From contig DATIJK010000028.1 of the NCBI GenBank assembly GCA_035478715.1, positions 1 to 5,396 of the forward strand: a DNA stretch of 5,396 nt. Direction: 5' to 3'. The stretch's first letter is position 1. Each line of letters starts with the position of its first letter. The position numbers and the translations under genes were made by a program. Below, piece by piece: positions 4,859 to 5,396 of this stretch. This DNA comes from JAICLK01 sp035478715. Its GTDB lineage: Bacteria > Patescibacteriota > Saccharimonadia > Saccharimonadales > UBA4665. The notes below the pieces were generated by a model that did no database searches, was not told the origin of the DNA, and saw nothing but the letters and a program-made list of their open reading frames with translations.

Positions 4859-5396
4859 ATGGTACATCTATTTAATTTGCTTGGTCCGGTGGGTGTCGTC
4901 TGGTTGATAGTTGACTGGGTTATTCGAATCACCGCACTTTTTGTTGTGCCGCGGAACCGTAAGCCGTCATCAGGTACGGCGTGGCTGTTGCTGATATTTT
5001 TCTTTCCGATATTCGGTATCATCTTATTCATAATTCTTGGCAGCCCAAAATTGCCAAAACAGCGGCGCGCACTGCAAAAGACGTCCGATAAGATTATTTC
5101 AGGACTTCTTAAAGAGGTAAGAAAAAATCGTGATACCAATCATTTACTAGAGGCAGCGCCACCTGCAAAATATTCCCATATCGCAAAGCTCAGCGAGTCA
5201 TTGACCGGTTTCCCAGTGTTTGAGGGGAACGGCGTAGAAGTTATACCTGAGTATGATGAAGTGATACAAAGAATCGTCAAAGACATCAATGCAGCAAAGC
5301 AATATGTTCTGATCGAATATTTCATCATTACGCTCGACAAAACTATCGATCCGATATTTGATGCGCTGGCCCGGGCCGAACAACGCGGCGTCTTCG
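4859..5396 (+). CDS. cls: Cardiolipin synthase (phospholipase D family), 5' part
   Basis: The reading frame from ATG 4859 stays open to the window end (179 full codons). The N-terminal 61 residues form two membrane segments (about 8-30 and 41-61) separated by PRNRKPSSGTAW, the membrane-anchor pattern of bacterial Cls proteins (NRKP.S..AW). A cytosolic linker follows, then the start of the first PLDc domain: FPVFEGNGVEVIPEYDEV (118-135), AAKQYVLIEYFII (145-157) and DALARAEQRGV (168-178). The HKD active-site motifs lie beyond the window, so catalytic intactness cannot be checked. The family joins two phosphatidylglycerol molecules to give cardiolipin and glycerol at the membrane. An in-frame TAA at 4811-4813 bounds the start; ATG 4859 is the only ATG between that stop and the conserved region. 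A GCAGGGA sequence ends only 2 nt before the ATG, too near for a normal ribosome binding site. Confidence 0.88.
   Translation, partial: MVHLFNLLGPVGVVWLIVDWVIRITALFVVPRNRKPSSGTAWLLLIFFFPIFGIILFIILGSPKLPKQRRALQKTSDKIISGLLKEVRKNRDTNHLLEAAPPAKYSHIAKLSESLTGFPVFEGNGVEVIPEYDEVIQRIVKDINAAKQYVLIEYFIITLDKTIDPIFDALARAEQRGVF

Noticed and set aside
4810..5383. Minus-strand ORFs opposite the cardiolipin synthase
   Set aside because: The plus frame from 4859 has clear Cls membrane and PLDc motifs; the minus frames have none.
1..5396. CRISPR array, insertion sequence, toxin-antitoxin pair or phage genes
   Set aside because: No spaced direct repeats, transposase motifs, paired small ORFs or phage proteins are visible anywhere in the window.

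Overview
This is a chromosomal segment of moderate GC content from a bacterium. Gene density is high and intergenic gaps are short. None of the visible start codons has a well-spaced Shine-Dalgarno sequence, and three of them sit within four codons of an in-frame stop. These traits, with the small secreted-enzyme and lipid-enzyme genes, would fit a Candidatus Saccharibacteria/CPR-type genome. That assignment is an impression, not a proof; no 16S or ribosomal protein gene is present to settle it.

Layout, left to right: (1) the 3' end of a secreted or surface protein with a ricin-type lectin repeat, a Gly/Ser linker and a C-terminal NlpC/P60 peptidoglycan hydrolase domain, closed by a strong stem-loop terminator; (2) a tRNA-Arg(CCG) gene with encoded CCA and an extended -10 promoter, followed 7 nt later by an unrecognised 57-codon ORF; (3) a ParB/Srx-fold protein with a DGHHR motif, resembling the free-serine kinases SerK and SbnI; (4) an FMN split-barrel (pyridoxamine-phosphate-oxidase-like) protein; (5) convergent to these and overlapping by 6 bp, a 790-aa two-domain PLP enzyme joining a fold-type III amino acid decarboxylase to a fold-type II beta-replacement synthase of the CBS/SbnA/cysteine synthase group; (6) a divergent spacer with a 16-bp perfect palindrome; (7) the 5' part of a cardiolipin synthase gene that runs off the window.

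The most interesting part is 1079-4737. In staphyloferrin B biosynthesis SbnI makes O-phospho-L-serine, SbnA uses it in a PLP-dependent beta-replacement, and SbnH decarboxylates a diaminopropionate-containing intermediate. Counterparts of all three activities appear to lie side by side here, with the SbnH-like and SbnA-like parts fused into one polypeptide. No SbnB-like dehydrogenase and no siderophore synthetase is seen in the window. The product may therefore differ: a beta-substituted alanine and its decarboxylated amine, or cysteine and cysteamine. This pathway reading is inference from motifs and adjacency. The flanking cell-envelope genes (NlpC/P60, cardiolipin synthase) look like ordinary neighbours.
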